DNA of 64,000 nucleotides from Erythrobacter aureus (GTDB taxonomy: Bacteria; Pseudomonadota; Alphaproteobacteria; Sphingomonadales; Sphingomonadaceae): assembly GCF_003355455.1 (NCBI RefSeq), contig NZ_CP031357.1, positions 1,280,501 through 1,344,500 on the forward strand. Reading direction: 5' to 3'. Positions 8,631 through 16,301 of this stretch are shown piece by piece; the first letter of the stretch is position 1; every line of letters begins with the position of its first letter. The position numbers were made by a program, and so were the translations under genes. Below the pieces are notes generated by a model. It was not told the origin of the DNA. It saw only the letters and a program-made list of their open reading frames with translations, and ran no database searches.

Positions 8631-9665
8631 CGTTCCCTCGCGCGGGCGCGGTCCGAGGTCGTAGAGCAGGCATTCGTAATACAGGCGGGCACGGCCCCGT
8701 GAGGCCGCGCCGGGTGTCGTCCAGCGGCTGTTTTCCAGCGTGCATTCGGTGTCGGCGCGCGCCTGTTCTTCTGGCGTACGCTCTCCCACTTCGGGTCCTC
8801 CGATCAGCGGATAGCTCTTATACTCGCGCTGCGGCGCGGCGAAGAGCAGGCGAAAGGCATCGAGCGCCATCGGATGGTAAAGCGTTCCGTGCGTTTCGCT
8901 CTCGCCCGCGTCGACGAATGTCCAGGCAAGCCCGTCGGGCGCCGAGGCGCGCAGCGCATCGACCAGCCGTTCGGTCCCCTCGCGGTGCCAGTCGCCTTCA
9001 TTGGCGGTGGTGAGATAGAGGCGGCGGTCTCCCTCCGGGTGCCGCGCGAAATAGGCGGCAGCTTGCTTGCCGTATTTCATCTGCTCCCACCACATGCTGG
9101 GCGAGATGGCGATGTAATCGTCGAACAGTGTCGGTTCCTCGAGCAGGGTTTCCACCACGAACAGCGCGGCAAGCGATTCTCCGATGATCGCGTCGCGCCC
9201 ATTGGTGCGGAAACTCGCCTCGACCAGCGGCTTCAGCTCTTCGCGCAGGAAGCGGCGATAGCTGGGCGATCCGCCGGGCGTGGCCCGCAGAAATTCTTGA
9301 TAGGGCTTCGGATCGGCGACCGGTGGGGATAGTTCCTTTCGGCGGTTCACGCTTTCGATGCCGATGAGGATGAAGGGGGCGAACGACCAGTTCATATCGC
9401 GGCTCTGGGCGATACCGGCAATGTGCTCGAAATCCTGGTCCGGCCCGCCATCGAGGAGATAGACCACGGGATAGCGTCTTTCCGGCTCCTTATCGTAGCC
9501 GGTCGGAAGACGCACAGTTATCTTGCGGCTTTCCCCGTCCAGAACGCCGGTTTCGACCGTATAGGTCGTGGCGACCGCGAGCGGCTCGCCACCGGTGAGT
9601 TGCGCGGAGGCGGGTAGAGCGAACGCCAGCGCCGTGGCAGCACCGAAAACGGAAAGCAATCGCAT
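8619..9665 (-). CDS. Exported alpha/beta-hydrolase, putative esterase family
   Basis: A 348-residue protein with a signal peptide (about 1-21, ending ASA). The fold matches the PF00756 esterase family (Fes/IroE/esterase D type): VVYLLDGGPDQDF, the nucleophile elbow GESLA with S164, and a late histidine in GETHGTLYH. Substrates in this family include siderophore esters and acyl groups; nothing nearby indicates which. It is followed at the 3' side by a convergent overlap with the pterin dehydratase, and preceded by the SDR gene 20 bases upstream on the same strand. Confidence 0.82.
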   Translation of the reverse strand: MRLLSVFGAATALAFALPASAQLTGGEPLAVATTYTVETGVLDGESRKITVRLPTGYDKEPERRYPVVYLLDGGPDQDFEHIAGIAQSRDMNWSFAPFILIGIESVNRRKELSPPVADPKPYQEFLRATPGGSPSYRRFLREELKPLVEASFRTNGRDAIIGESLAALFVVETLLEEPTLFDDYIAISPSMWWEQMKYGKQAAAYFARHPEGDRRLYLTTANEGDWHREGTERLVDALRASAPDGLAWTFVDAGESETHGTLYHPMALDAFRLLFAAPQREYKSYPLIGGPEVGERTPEEQARADTECTLENSRWTTPGAASRGRARLYYECLLYDLGPRPREGTLGQ

Positions 9666-9685
9666 GTATATGGCTCCGAAAGGCG

Positions 9686-10492
9686 TTACTGGCCCAGCGG
9701 GCGGAACGACGAACGGGTCTGCTTGCGGACGCGGCCAGGCAGCCAGCGCGCGGCGAAGGCCATGGTCTTGGCGGTCTTGCCCACGGTGGTGTGCAGCTTT
9801 TCGCCATGGACTGCGGCCCAGGCCGCGGCAGCGACTTCCTCGACCGGCGTTATCTCCAGCCCCGCGTCCCGCACCCGCTGGCGGATGCCTTCATTGGTCC
9901 GCGCATTGGGGTTATGGTCGAGCAGCGGGGTGTCGATGAAGCTGGGCATTAGCGAGCGCACCCTGATGCCATCCTCGGCCCATTCGCCATCGAGGCTTTC
10001 GGTAATCGCGCGAACCCCGAATTTGGTCGCCGAATAGACGCTGGCCCCGGGCGTGCCGTAAATGCCCGCCGCGCTGGCCGTGTTGAGCAGGCAGGAACTC
10101 GGCGCGGTCTTCTGGAGGTGGGCATACGCGGCCTGCGCACCGAACAGCACGCCTTTCAAGTTGATGTCGAGGCAGCGCTCGATTTCTTCGGTGCTGTTTT
10201 CGAGCAGCGATCCGCCGAGCGGGATGCCGGCATTGTTGAACACCACGTCGATGCGACCGCCGGCCGCAACCGAGAAGGCTTCGAGCGCTTCGTCCCAGGC
10301 CGCGCGGTCGCGGACGTCGAGAACATGCGAATAGACGAAGCCGTTGCCGATCTGCTCTTCGGTTTCGCGCATGCCCGCCTTGTCGATGTCGCCAAGGCCG
10401 ACGAACCACCCGCGCGCGCCGAAATACAGGGCGACCGCCCGCCCGATGCCGGAGCCGCCCCCGGTGATGAAAATCGCCTTGCGATCGCTCAT
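9686..10492 (-). CDS. Short-chain dehydrogenase/reductase
   Basis: A classical SDR oxidoreductase of 268 residues. The cofactor site is TGGGSGIG (10-17), NNAG is at 86-89, and the catalytic set is S140, Y153 and K157 (YSATK). The aspartate after the second strand (GDID) suggests NAD rather than NADP. The C-terminal tail is basic (about 240-268). The substrate is unknown. It sits between the AlkA gene and the esterase with gaps of about 20 bases, so the three may be co-transcribed. Confidence 0.88.
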   Translation of the reverse strand: MSDRKAIFITGGGSGIGRAVALYFGARGWFVGLGDIDKAGMRETEEQIGNGFVYSHVLDVRDRAAWDEALEAFSVAAGGRIDVVFNNAGIPLGGSLLENSTEEIERCLDINLKGVLFGAQAAYAHLQKTAPSSCLLNTASAAGIYGTPGASVYSATKFGVRAITESLDGEWAEDGIRVRSLMPSFIDTPLLDHNPNARTNEGIRQRVRDAGLEITPVEEVAAAAWAAVHGEKLHTTVGKTAKTMAFAARWLPGRVRKQTRSSFRPLGQ

Positions 10493-10514
10493 GTTCTCTC
10501 TCCCTCCAGCGGCT

Positions 10515-11132
10515 CTACAGCGCCGCGTTGTTATAGGTGTGCCAGGTGAAGATGGCCATCGCGCCGCGATGGGGCCGCCATTGCTCGCCTAGGGCTCGCG
10601 TTTGCTTCTCGCTCGGTCGTTCCGGCAGGTCGAGAAGCCGACCGACCGCTTCCTGAACGGCCAAATCGCCTGCGGGCCAGATGTCCGGACGGCCTTCGGC
10701 GAACAACAGATATATCTCTGCCGACCAGCGGCCGATTCCCTTGATCCGGGTCAATTCCGCAATCGCTTCTTCGTCGTCCGTCGGCAGATCTTCGAGGCAG
10801 ATTTCCTCATTGGCGACGAGTTCGCATAGCGATCGCGCATAGCCCTGTTTCTGCCGCGACAGCCCGCATGCCCTTAAGGTATTGAAATCTCTCGAAAGCA
10901 ATTCATGCGCGGGCATGTCTTCGCCCAGCTCCGCTTCGAGCTTGTTCCAGACCGATGCGGCAGCCGCCACACTGACCTGTTGGCCCACAATCGTACGCAG
11001 CAAGGTTTTGTAGCCGATCGGACGGATGCGTTCTTCGGGATAACCGCAACGCATGATCGCCGCGGCCACCGCCGCGTCGTCCGCAGCGACAATATCCAGA
11101 TGCTCGCGCAATTGTGCATTGGTCAGCCCCAT
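10515..11132 (-). CDS. DNA-3-methyladenine glycosylase II
   Basis: A base excision repair enzyme that removes alkylated bases. The 205-residue protein has the helix-hairpin-helix-GPD core LTRIKGIGRWSAEIYLL (128-144) and the catalytic aspartate D156 in IWPAGDLA. It lacks the N-terminal AlkA domain, so it is of the compact type seen in many alphaproteobacteria. The ATG at 11132 is preferred although an open frame reaches 11207; the ribosome site is weak. It diverges from the ferredoxin gene across 90 bases. Confidence 0.87.
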   Translation of the reverse strand: MGLTNAQLREHLDIVAADDAAVAAAIMRCGYPEERIRPIGYKTLLRTIVGQQVSVAAAASVWNKLEAELGEDMPAHELLSRDFNTLRACGLSRQKQGYARSLCELVANEEICLEDLPTDDEEAIAELTRIKGIGRWSAEIYLLFAEGRPDIWPAGDLAVQEAVGRLLDLPERPSEKQTRALGEQWRPHRGAMAIFTWHTYNNAAL

Positions 11133-11222
11133 GGCGAGTGAACTTGCCTTCCCCGTCGCGATTGAATAGCAGCGCCACGCATAGGTTGGGCCAGTGGCCC
11201 TTTGCAACCGAGGATAGACGTA

Positions 11223-11540
11223 ATGCCCAAACTGATCGTGACCACCCGCGAAGGCGAAACAAGCGAGATCGATGTCGCCGACGGCCTGACCGTTATGGAA
11301 GCGATCCGCGACAACGGCTTCGACGAACTCCTCGCATTATGCGGTGGCTGCTGTTCCTGCGCGACCTGTCACGTCCATGTCGATGCGGGTTTTGCCGACA
11401 AGCTTCCCGAAATGAGCGAGGATGAGGACGATCTGCTCGAATCGACCGACCATCGCGTAGCTACGTCGCGCCTGTCGTGTCAGATCCCGTTTACGGCGGA
11501 ACTGGACGGCTTGAAGGTTACGATCGCGCCGGAGGATTAA
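11223..11540 (+). CDS. 2Fe-2S ferredoxin, adrenodoxin type
   Basis: A 105-residue electron carrier. The cluster ligands are C40, C46, C49 (C-X5-C-X2-C) and C86 in RLSCQIPF, the vertebrate-type/Fdx pattern used for P450 or Rieske oxygenases and for Fe-S assembly. Two extra cysteines at 43 and 44 lie in the loop CGGCCSCATC and are unusual. No reductase or P450 gene is adjacent. After its stop comes the long structured gap before the cysteine synthase. Confidence 0.92.
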   Translation: MPKLIVTTREGETSEIDVADGLTVMEAIRDNGFDELLALCGGCCSCATCHVHVDAGFADKLPEMSEDEDDLLESTDHRVATSRLSCQIPFTAELDGLKVTIAPED

Positions 11541-11847
11541 TGGCGTCTGTTCGCACCTGACTGCGTCAGTCGCTGCGCCCTGTCCCATCCCGCTCCCCTC
11601 CCGGCCACCCAAGGCATGGTATTCTGTGGGCGGTCGGGGGCGGCCGGGAGGGGGAGCAGGCTGGAACAGCAAGGTCGGGACGGATGTCCTGACCGCACCC
11701 AACAAGAACACCGGCAGGCGCGCGGGATGGAACATCCACGGGCCGGGCGGGTGTTCGGGGCGCACGGAACAAACACTCAATCCCCCTTTCCGCCCTGCAA
11801 GCGCTTGTAGTTTGCGCTCGCATCGGGGGCGCACTACCTCCGCATGC
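11541..11847 (+). other. 307-base gap with strong secondary structure, unassigned
   Basis: No convincing gene is seen, only codon-poor open frames. The sequence is full of long inverted repeats: GCTCCCCTCCCGGCC at 11592 with its complement at 11642-11657 (15 pairs, one bulge), a perfect 9-pair hairpin at 11673-11694 with a GGAT loop, TGTCCCATCCC at 11581 with GGGATGGAACA at 11724 (10 of 11), and GAACACC at 11706 with GGTGTTC at 11750. GGAACA occurs three times (11663, 11729, 11766). It may be a cis-acting leader of the cysteine synthase or a separate small RNA. It does not match the SRP, RNase P or tmRNA signatures I know. Confidence 0.5.
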
Positions 11848-12864
11848 ATGACTACAATTCCCGTACGCGAGCAGACGCTCGACCTCATCGGCAATACGCC
11901 GCTCGTCCGCCTGGAGGGGCCGAGCGCGGAAGCCGGTTGCGATATCTTCGGCAAATGCGAATTCGCCAATCCCGGCGCCTCGGTGAAGGACCGCGCAGCA
12001 CTTTACATCATCCGCGATGCGGAAGAGCGGGGCGAATTGAAACCCGGCGGTACGGTGGTCGAAGGCACGGCCGGCAATACCGGTATCGGCATCGCGCTGG
12101 TGGCCAATGCCCTGGGCTATCGCACGATCATCGTAATGCCGGACAACCAGTCGAAGGAAAAGATGCAGACCATCCGCGCGCTGGGCGCGGAGCTGGTCAC
12201 CGTCCCGCCGACCAAATATGCCGACTGCAACCATTTCCAGCACGTCTCGCGCCGCATGGCGGAAGAGATCGACGGCGCGATCTGGGCGGGCCAGTTCGAC
12301 AATACGGCCAACCGCAAGGCGCATATCGAGACGACCGCGAAGGAGCTGTGGGATCAGCTCGATGGCCGGATCGACGGTTTTACCTGCGCAGCCGGCACCG
12401 GCGGGACGATCGCCGGAGTCGGGATGGGGCTCAAGGAACTGGACGAAAACGTCACCATCGCGCTGACCGATCCGCATGGCGCGGCGCTGTATAACTATTT
12501 TGCCCATGGCGAGCTGAAGGCGGAAGGATCTTCCGTGGCGGAGGGTATCGGGCAGGGGCGTATCACCGCCAATCTCGAAGGCGCGCCCATCGACACGCAA
12601 TTCCGCGTCTCCGATGAGGAAGGCCTGGATTGGGTCGCCCGCCTGCTGCGCGACGAGGGGCTGTGCCTTGGCCTGTCCAGCGGCATCAATGTTGCCGGAG
12701 CGATCGCGCTCGGCAAGCAATTGGTCGCCGAAGGGCGCGAGAATCCTCGTGTCGCGACGATTCTGTGCGACACGGGTTTTCGCTACCTCTCGACGCTTTA
12801 TAATGCGGAATGGCTGGCGGCGAAGGGCTTGCCGGTGTTTGACTGGTTGCAAACGGACGATTGA
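11848..12864 (+). CDS. Cysteine synthase (O-acetylserine sulfhydrylase family)
   Basis: A PLP enzyme of 338 residues that forms cysteine from O-acetylserine and sulfide. K47 in NPGASVKDRA is the PLP lysine and EGTAGNTG (72-79) is the substrate/PLP loop. GTGGTIAG binds the phosphate. The sequence is of the cysteine synthase A type but longer than CysK of E. coli, so related cystathionine beta-synthase-like activities cannot be excluded. The ATG at 11848 follows the structured gap; no clear ribosome site is visible beyond ACCTCC-like pyrimidines. Confidence 0.88.
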   Translation: MTTIPVREQTLDLIGNTPLVRLEGPSAEAGCDIFGKCEFANPGASVKDRAALYIIRDAEERGELKPGGTVVEGTAGNTGIGIALVANALGYRTIIVMPDNQSKEKMQTIRALGAELVTVPPTKYADCNHFQHVSRRMAEEIDGAIWAGQFDNTANRKAHIETTAKELWDQLDGRIDGFTCAAGTGGTIAGVGMGLKELDENVTIALTDPHGAALYNYFAHGELKAEGSSVAEGIGQGRITANLEGAPIDTQFRVSDEEGLDWVARLLRDEGLCLGLSSGINVAGAIALGKQLVAEGRENPRVATILCDTGFRYLSTLYNAEWLAAKGLPVFDWLQTDD

Positions 12865-12889
12865 CTGATGGGCGGGCCTCCCTAGGTTC

Positions 12890-13258
12890 ATGCGCGTGCA
12901 CCAATTCTTCGATATGAGCCGTAAGCCGCTGGTTGGCGACCTGCCCGACGTGCCCGGCAACGATGCGCGGCGTGCGCGGACGGTGCAGCGGTTGCAGATC
13001 GGCATCACCGGAATTGTCATGATGATCCTGCTGATCGGGCTGGCGAGCATCGTTCAGGACCGCGCTGCCGAAACCGACGCGACCACCGTGCCCGCTGCCG
13101 CGCCGACGACCGAACCGACACAGGCCGCTCCGCAGAACGATCCGTTGGTCGAGGCAGGGGTGGTGCCCGATCTGCCGGTAGAGCCGGATGTAACCGCCAC
13201 CGCCATTCCGACATCCGGCCCGCAGACCGAAGACGATGTTCCAGCGGCTCAGAACTAG
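12890..13258 (+). CDS. Small single-pass membrane protein, unknown function
   Basis: A 122-residue protein that I do not recognise. It has a charged N-terminus, one membrane helix (about 36-55) and a low-complexity tail rich in Pro, Ala, Thr and Asp, probably periplasmic. A second possible start is the ATG at 12914. It begins 25 bases after the cysteine synthase and overlaps the next lipoprotein gene by 23 bases, so the two are probably made together. Confidence 0.6.
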   Translation: MRVHQFFDMSRKPLVGDLPDVPGNDARRARTVQRLQIGITGIVMMILLIGLASIVQDRAAETDATTVPAAAPTTEPTQAAPQNDPLVEAGVVPDLPVEPDVTATAIPTSGPQTEDDVPAAQN

Positions 13259-14027
13259 GGCGCTGCTGCCCTTTCTTGCGCTGCTGGCTGCTGCCTGTTC
13301 GGCAGGGCAGGCCGATCACGAAGATCTGCCCAAACCCCGCTTGGGCCTTTTCACGAGCATACCGCTTTACTGGGGTGAGGGCGAAATCGGGACTTTCATC
13401 GATGGCGAAGGAAAGTCCGACTGGGTGCGCGCGGAACTCGAAACGCGCTTTGAACTGGTTCCCCTCGATACGCTTGAGCAAGATGCGCTGGCAGGCCTGG
13501 ACCGCGTAATCCTGGCGCAGCCCAGACCGCTTGCGCCGTCGGAAAACGTCGCGTTCGACCGATGGGTGGCAGAGGGAGGCAAGGCGGTGATCCTCGCCGA
13601 TCCGATGCTGACCCGGCACACGCGCTATCCGATCGGAGACCGGCGCAGGCCGCAGGATGTGGTTCTGCTTTCGCCGATCTTGTCACGCTGGGGCGTGGAG
13701 CTGCAATTCGACGAGGATCAGCCTGGCGGCGATAGAATGATCGAAGTCGATGGCCGGGGCTTTCCGGTGAATTTGCGAGGCCGGTTCATCCGCAAGGATA
13801 CCGGCGCGGCGGATCGGCCGTGCCAGCCCATGGGCGACGGGCTGTTTGCCCGGTGCGTGCGCGGGCGAGGGTCGGCGGTCCTTTACGCCGATGCCGCCGT
13901 GCTCGATTGGGAGGGGGCCGACCCGGTCCCTTCGGCACGCAGGGACGCACTCTGGCATCTTCTTCGCCCCTTGATGGACGAGCAGCGCGACCTCGCGCAG
14001 CCGGATGAAACCGCCGACGCGGCCTGA
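13236..14027 (+). CDS. Lipoprotein of the DUF4350/GldG-like type
   Basis: A 263-residue protein with a lipoprotein signal (LAAAC, C21). The body reads like the DUF4350 or GldG-type domain found near ABC transporters: LGLFTSIPLYWGEG, then LDRVILAQPRPLAPSENVAFDRWV and AEGGKAVILADP. The role is unknown; it may act in the periplasm next to the preceding membrane protein, which it overlaps by 23 bases. It ends 347 bases before mraZ and is not part of the dcw unit. Confidence 0.65.
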   Translation: MFQRLRTRALLPFLALLAAACSAGQADHEDLPKPRLGLFTSIPLYWGEGEIGTFIDGEGKSDWVRAELETRFELVPLDTLEQDALAGLDRVILAQPRPLAPSENVAFDRWVAEGGKAVILADPMLTRHTRYPIGDRRRPQDVVLLSPILSRWGVELQFDEDQPGGDRMIEVDGRGFPVNLRGRFIRKDTGAADRPCQPMGDGLFARCVRGRGSAVLYADAAVLDWEGADPVPSARRDALWHLLRPLMDEQRDLAQPDETADAA

Positions 14028-14374
14028 GACGGGAAATCGCGGGCAGAGCCCGGCGGCCCGCCCCGAACGCTTGACCGATTCCTTGAAAACACGCGCTTTT
14101 CCAAACCTTTCGTTAAGGAATTGGTAGGGTGTTCAAGAATGACGGTGGGAAAAATAGCAATGTAAATCAGAGGTTTGTCAGCTTTTCCCGTAAAATCCCG
14201 CAAATTTCCCTTCCATCCCCGCCTCTCCCGCTGTAAACCCGGACCACATCGGACAAGCACTGTCTATGCGCGCCCGGCCCGCAGGCTGGGTGGCTCGCCC
14301 GCATGCTCGGGCGAGTGCGGAGAAGTCTTGTCAGATGGGGAGGTAAGCAAAACCGATTTCGGGGTTTGGGTACA
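14028..14374 (+). promoter_or_regulatory. Upstream region of the dcw cluster
   Basis: No gene is seen in this 347-base gap. The first 60 bases are GC-rich and contain GCGGGC/GCCCGC repeats that could end the preceding transcript, without a T-run. From about 14090 the sequence turns AT-richer, with TTCGTTAAGGAATTGG and TGTAAATCAG, where the main promoter probably lies; no single -35/-10 pair stands out. The MraZ-like boxes at 14186-14229 follow, then a 145-base leader to the mraZ start. Confidence 0.5.
14186..14229 (+). promoter_or_regulatory. Candidate MraZ boxes (five TCCC repeats)
   Basis: TCCC occurs at 14186, 14196, 14207, 14216 and 14226, that is with steps of 10, 11, 9 and 10 bases. 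On the other strand this is GGGA repeated once per helical turn. MraZ of E. coli binds direct TGGGN repeats with 5-base spacers in front of its own gene, so period and position agree. The orientation is reversed and the base before GGG is usually C here, so this is a candidate, not a proof. Confidence 0.55.
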
Positions 14375-14860
14375 GTGTCTTTCGGAGGGTATAGCGGACA
14401 GGCCTATTCGCCCGCGGGCGACAAGGGCCGCTTCGTGCTTCCGCCCCTCTTCCGCAAAGCGGTCAAGGAAAGCAGCGACGGGCGCGTTTTGTGTCTGATG
14501 AAGCACCCGACATGGACCTGCCTGGTCGGCTTCGGCCTGTCCCGTAAGCCCGAACTCGAAGCCCAGCTCGACCGCGAAGAGGAAATGGCGGTTCGTCTCG
14601 GGAAAGACTTCGATCGCGATACCCGCTCCAGCCAGCTCTTCGGCTTTCAGGAATTGCCTTTCGACGATAGCGGGCGGTTCGTCATGCCCGACCATCTGCG
14701 CACGCTCGGCCAGATCGAGGGCGGTCTCTATTTTCAGGGCGGCGGCCGCTTCTTCACCCTGTGGAACCCGGATCAGCTCGGCAAGATGGGCGACGATTGG
14801 GCGGGCGCCAAGGCCGCCTGCGAGAGCTTCCTTGCCGACGCAAAGGCGAAAGGCAAATGA
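14375..14860 (+). CDS. mraZ: Transcriptional regulator MraZ
   Basis: A 161-residue DNA-binding protein with two AbrB/SpoVT-like halves (SPAGDKGRFVLPPLFR and PFDDSGRFVMPDHLR), the standard MraZ layout. MraZ autoregulates the dcw cluster. The GTG at 14375 gives VSFGGYSGQAYSPAGD, the usual sphingomonad start; an ATG 72 bases upstream only adds basic filler. It overlaps rsmH by four bases (ATGA) and lies about 145 bases after the repeat array that may be its operator. Confidence 0.9.
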   Translation: MSFGGYSGQAYSPAGDKGRFVLPPLFRKAVKESSDGRVLCLMKHPTWTCLVGFGLSRKPELEAQLDREEEMAVRLGKDFDRDTRSSQLFGFQELPFDDSGRFVMPDHLRTLGQIEGGLYFQGGGRFFTLWNPDQLGKMGDDWAGAKAACESFLADAKAKGK

Positions 14861-15795
14861 CCGGCGCCCCGCACATCCCCGTCCTGCTCGACGAAGTGAT
14901 CGAGGCGCTCGATCCGCAGCCCGGCGACGTCGTGATCGACGCGACCTTCGGCGCGGGCGGCTACACCCGTGCGCTGCTGGATCGCGGCGCGACCGTGCAT
15001 GCCTTCGACCGGGATCCCGACGCAATTGCCCAGGGCCGCACCTGGCGCGAAACGGAGGACAATCCGCCACGCCTCACTCTTCATCCGCACCGCTTTTCGG
15101 AGATGCTCGACGTCATGACATCGAACGGCGTCGCGAAGGTCGACGGCGTGGTGATGGATATCGGCGTGTCCTCGATGCAACTCGACCAGGCGCATCGCGG
15201 ATTTGCCTTCTCGTCCGACGGTCCGCTCGACATGCGGATGAGCCAGGACGGCCAAAGCGCGGCGGATTTCCTCAACACCGCCGACGAGGCGTCCATCGCC
15301 GATGTCCTCTATACCTATGGCGAGGAGCGCCAGTCGCGCCGCGTCGCGCGGGCGATTGTCGCCGCGCGTCCGCTGGAAACCACCGGGGCGCTGGCCCGCG
15401 TGGTACGCAAGGCCTTGGGTCACAAGCCGCATGACAAGAAAGACCCGGCCACCCGCACCTTTCAGGCCATCAGAATTCACGTGAACGGCGAGCTCGACGA
15501 ACTGTCCCAAGGATTGTCGGCTGCCGAACACCTGCTGCGGGAAGGGGGCCGCCTTGCGGTGGTCAGCTTCCACAGCCTCGAAGACCGGATCGTCAAGCGC
15601 TACCTGCGCGAGGCGTCCTCAACCCCGAGCGCCTCGCGTCATGTCCCAATGGTTGCGCGGGACGATCCGGTTTTTTCGAAGATCTCCAAAGCGATAAAGC
15701 CGACAGATGCGGAAATCGAGCGCAACCCGCGTTCGCGTTCCTCGGTTCTGCGCCATGCAACGCGCACGGCGACGCCTGCGCGGGAGGCAGCGTGA
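14857..15795 (+). CDS. rsmH: 16S rRNA m4C1402 methyltransferase
   Basis: It methylates N4 of C1402 in 16S rRNA in the ribosomal P site. The 312-residue protein has the SAM site DATFGAGGYT (28-37) and the conserved VDGVVMDIGVSSMQLD and FHSLEDRIVKR blocks. It starts in the last bases of mraZ and ends in TGATG with ftsL, so translation is coupled on both sides. Confidence 0.96.
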   Translation: MTGAPHIPVLLDEVIEALDPQPGDVVIDATFGAGGYTRALLDRGATVHAFDRDPDAIAQGRTWRETEDNPPRLTLHPHRFSEMLDVMTSNGVAKVDGVVMDIGVSSMQLDQAHRGFAFSSDGPLDMRMSQDGQSAADFLNTADEASIADVLYTYGEERQSRRVARAIVAARPLETTGALARVVRKALGHKPHDKKDPATRTFQAIRIHVNGELDELSQGLSAAEHLLREGGRLAVVSFHSLEDRIVKRYLREASSTPSASRHVPMVARDDPVFSKISKAIKPTDAEIERNPRSRSSVLRHATRTATPAREAA

Positions 15796-16301
15796 TGGTC
15801 GGCGGGTCGCGCATCAGGCAGATCGGCTGGGCACTGGTCCTCGGCGTGTGTTTCGCGCTGCTCCTCGCACTGACCTTCAAGGTCAATGCGGTGAAGAGCG
15901 ACGTGCGTCTGGCCGAACGCCAGATCATTGCCGCGCAGCGTGCCAAGCTCATGCTTGAAACCGAATTCGAGACGCGCGCCAGCCAGCAACAATTATCCGA
16001 CTGGAATGCAGTGGAATTCGGATATTCCGCGCCTCGCGCCGACCAGTATCTCGAGAGCGAAAGGCAGCTCGCCGTACTGGGTGCCCCGCGCGGCCTCCAT
16101 GCGCCCGACCCGGTCCGCGTCGCGCTCAACCGCCCGGCGGCAGAAGAAGACGGGTTGTTTGCCGACTGGCTGGAGGACGATCCGGCGGGACGCGAAAAGG
16201 CGCGGCCGGCAAAGCATGAATTGGCGGCGACGGAGGCTCTGGCCGACCGGCTCGCCAGCCCTGCCGTCTCCATGGCCGCGGTTGCCGAGGTGAGCCAGTG
16301 A
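15795..16301 (+). CDS. ftsL: Cell division protein FtsL
   Basis: A 168-residue bitopic protein: short cytoplasmic start, one membrane helix (about 9-28), then a periplasmic coiled-coil part (30-60) and a low-complexity tail. Such proteins bridge FtsB/FtsQ and FtsWI in the divisome. Sequence conservation of FtsL is always low; the call rests on topology and on the position between rsmH and ftsI. A GTG three bases upstream is possible. The tail is longer than in E. coli FtsL (121 residues). Confidence 0.82.
   Translation: MVGGSRIRQIGWALVLGVCFALLLALTFKVNAVKSDVRLAERQIIAAQRAKLMLETEFETRASQQQLSDWNAVEFGYSAPRADQYLESERQLAVLGAPRGLHAPDPVRVALNRPAAEEDGLFADWLEDDPAGREKARPAKHELAATEALADRLASPAVSMAAVAEVSQ

Noticed and set aside
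11616..11810. Short open frame in the gap before the cysteine synthase
   Set aside because: Arg/Gly-rich filler without domain or ribosome site, and better explained by the inverted repeats.
11541..11847. SRP RNA, RNase P RNA or tmRNA in the structured gap
   Set aside because: The GGAAGGAAGCAG loop of SRP RNA, the GAGGAAAGTCC of RNase P and a tmRNA tag frame were looked for and not found on either strand.
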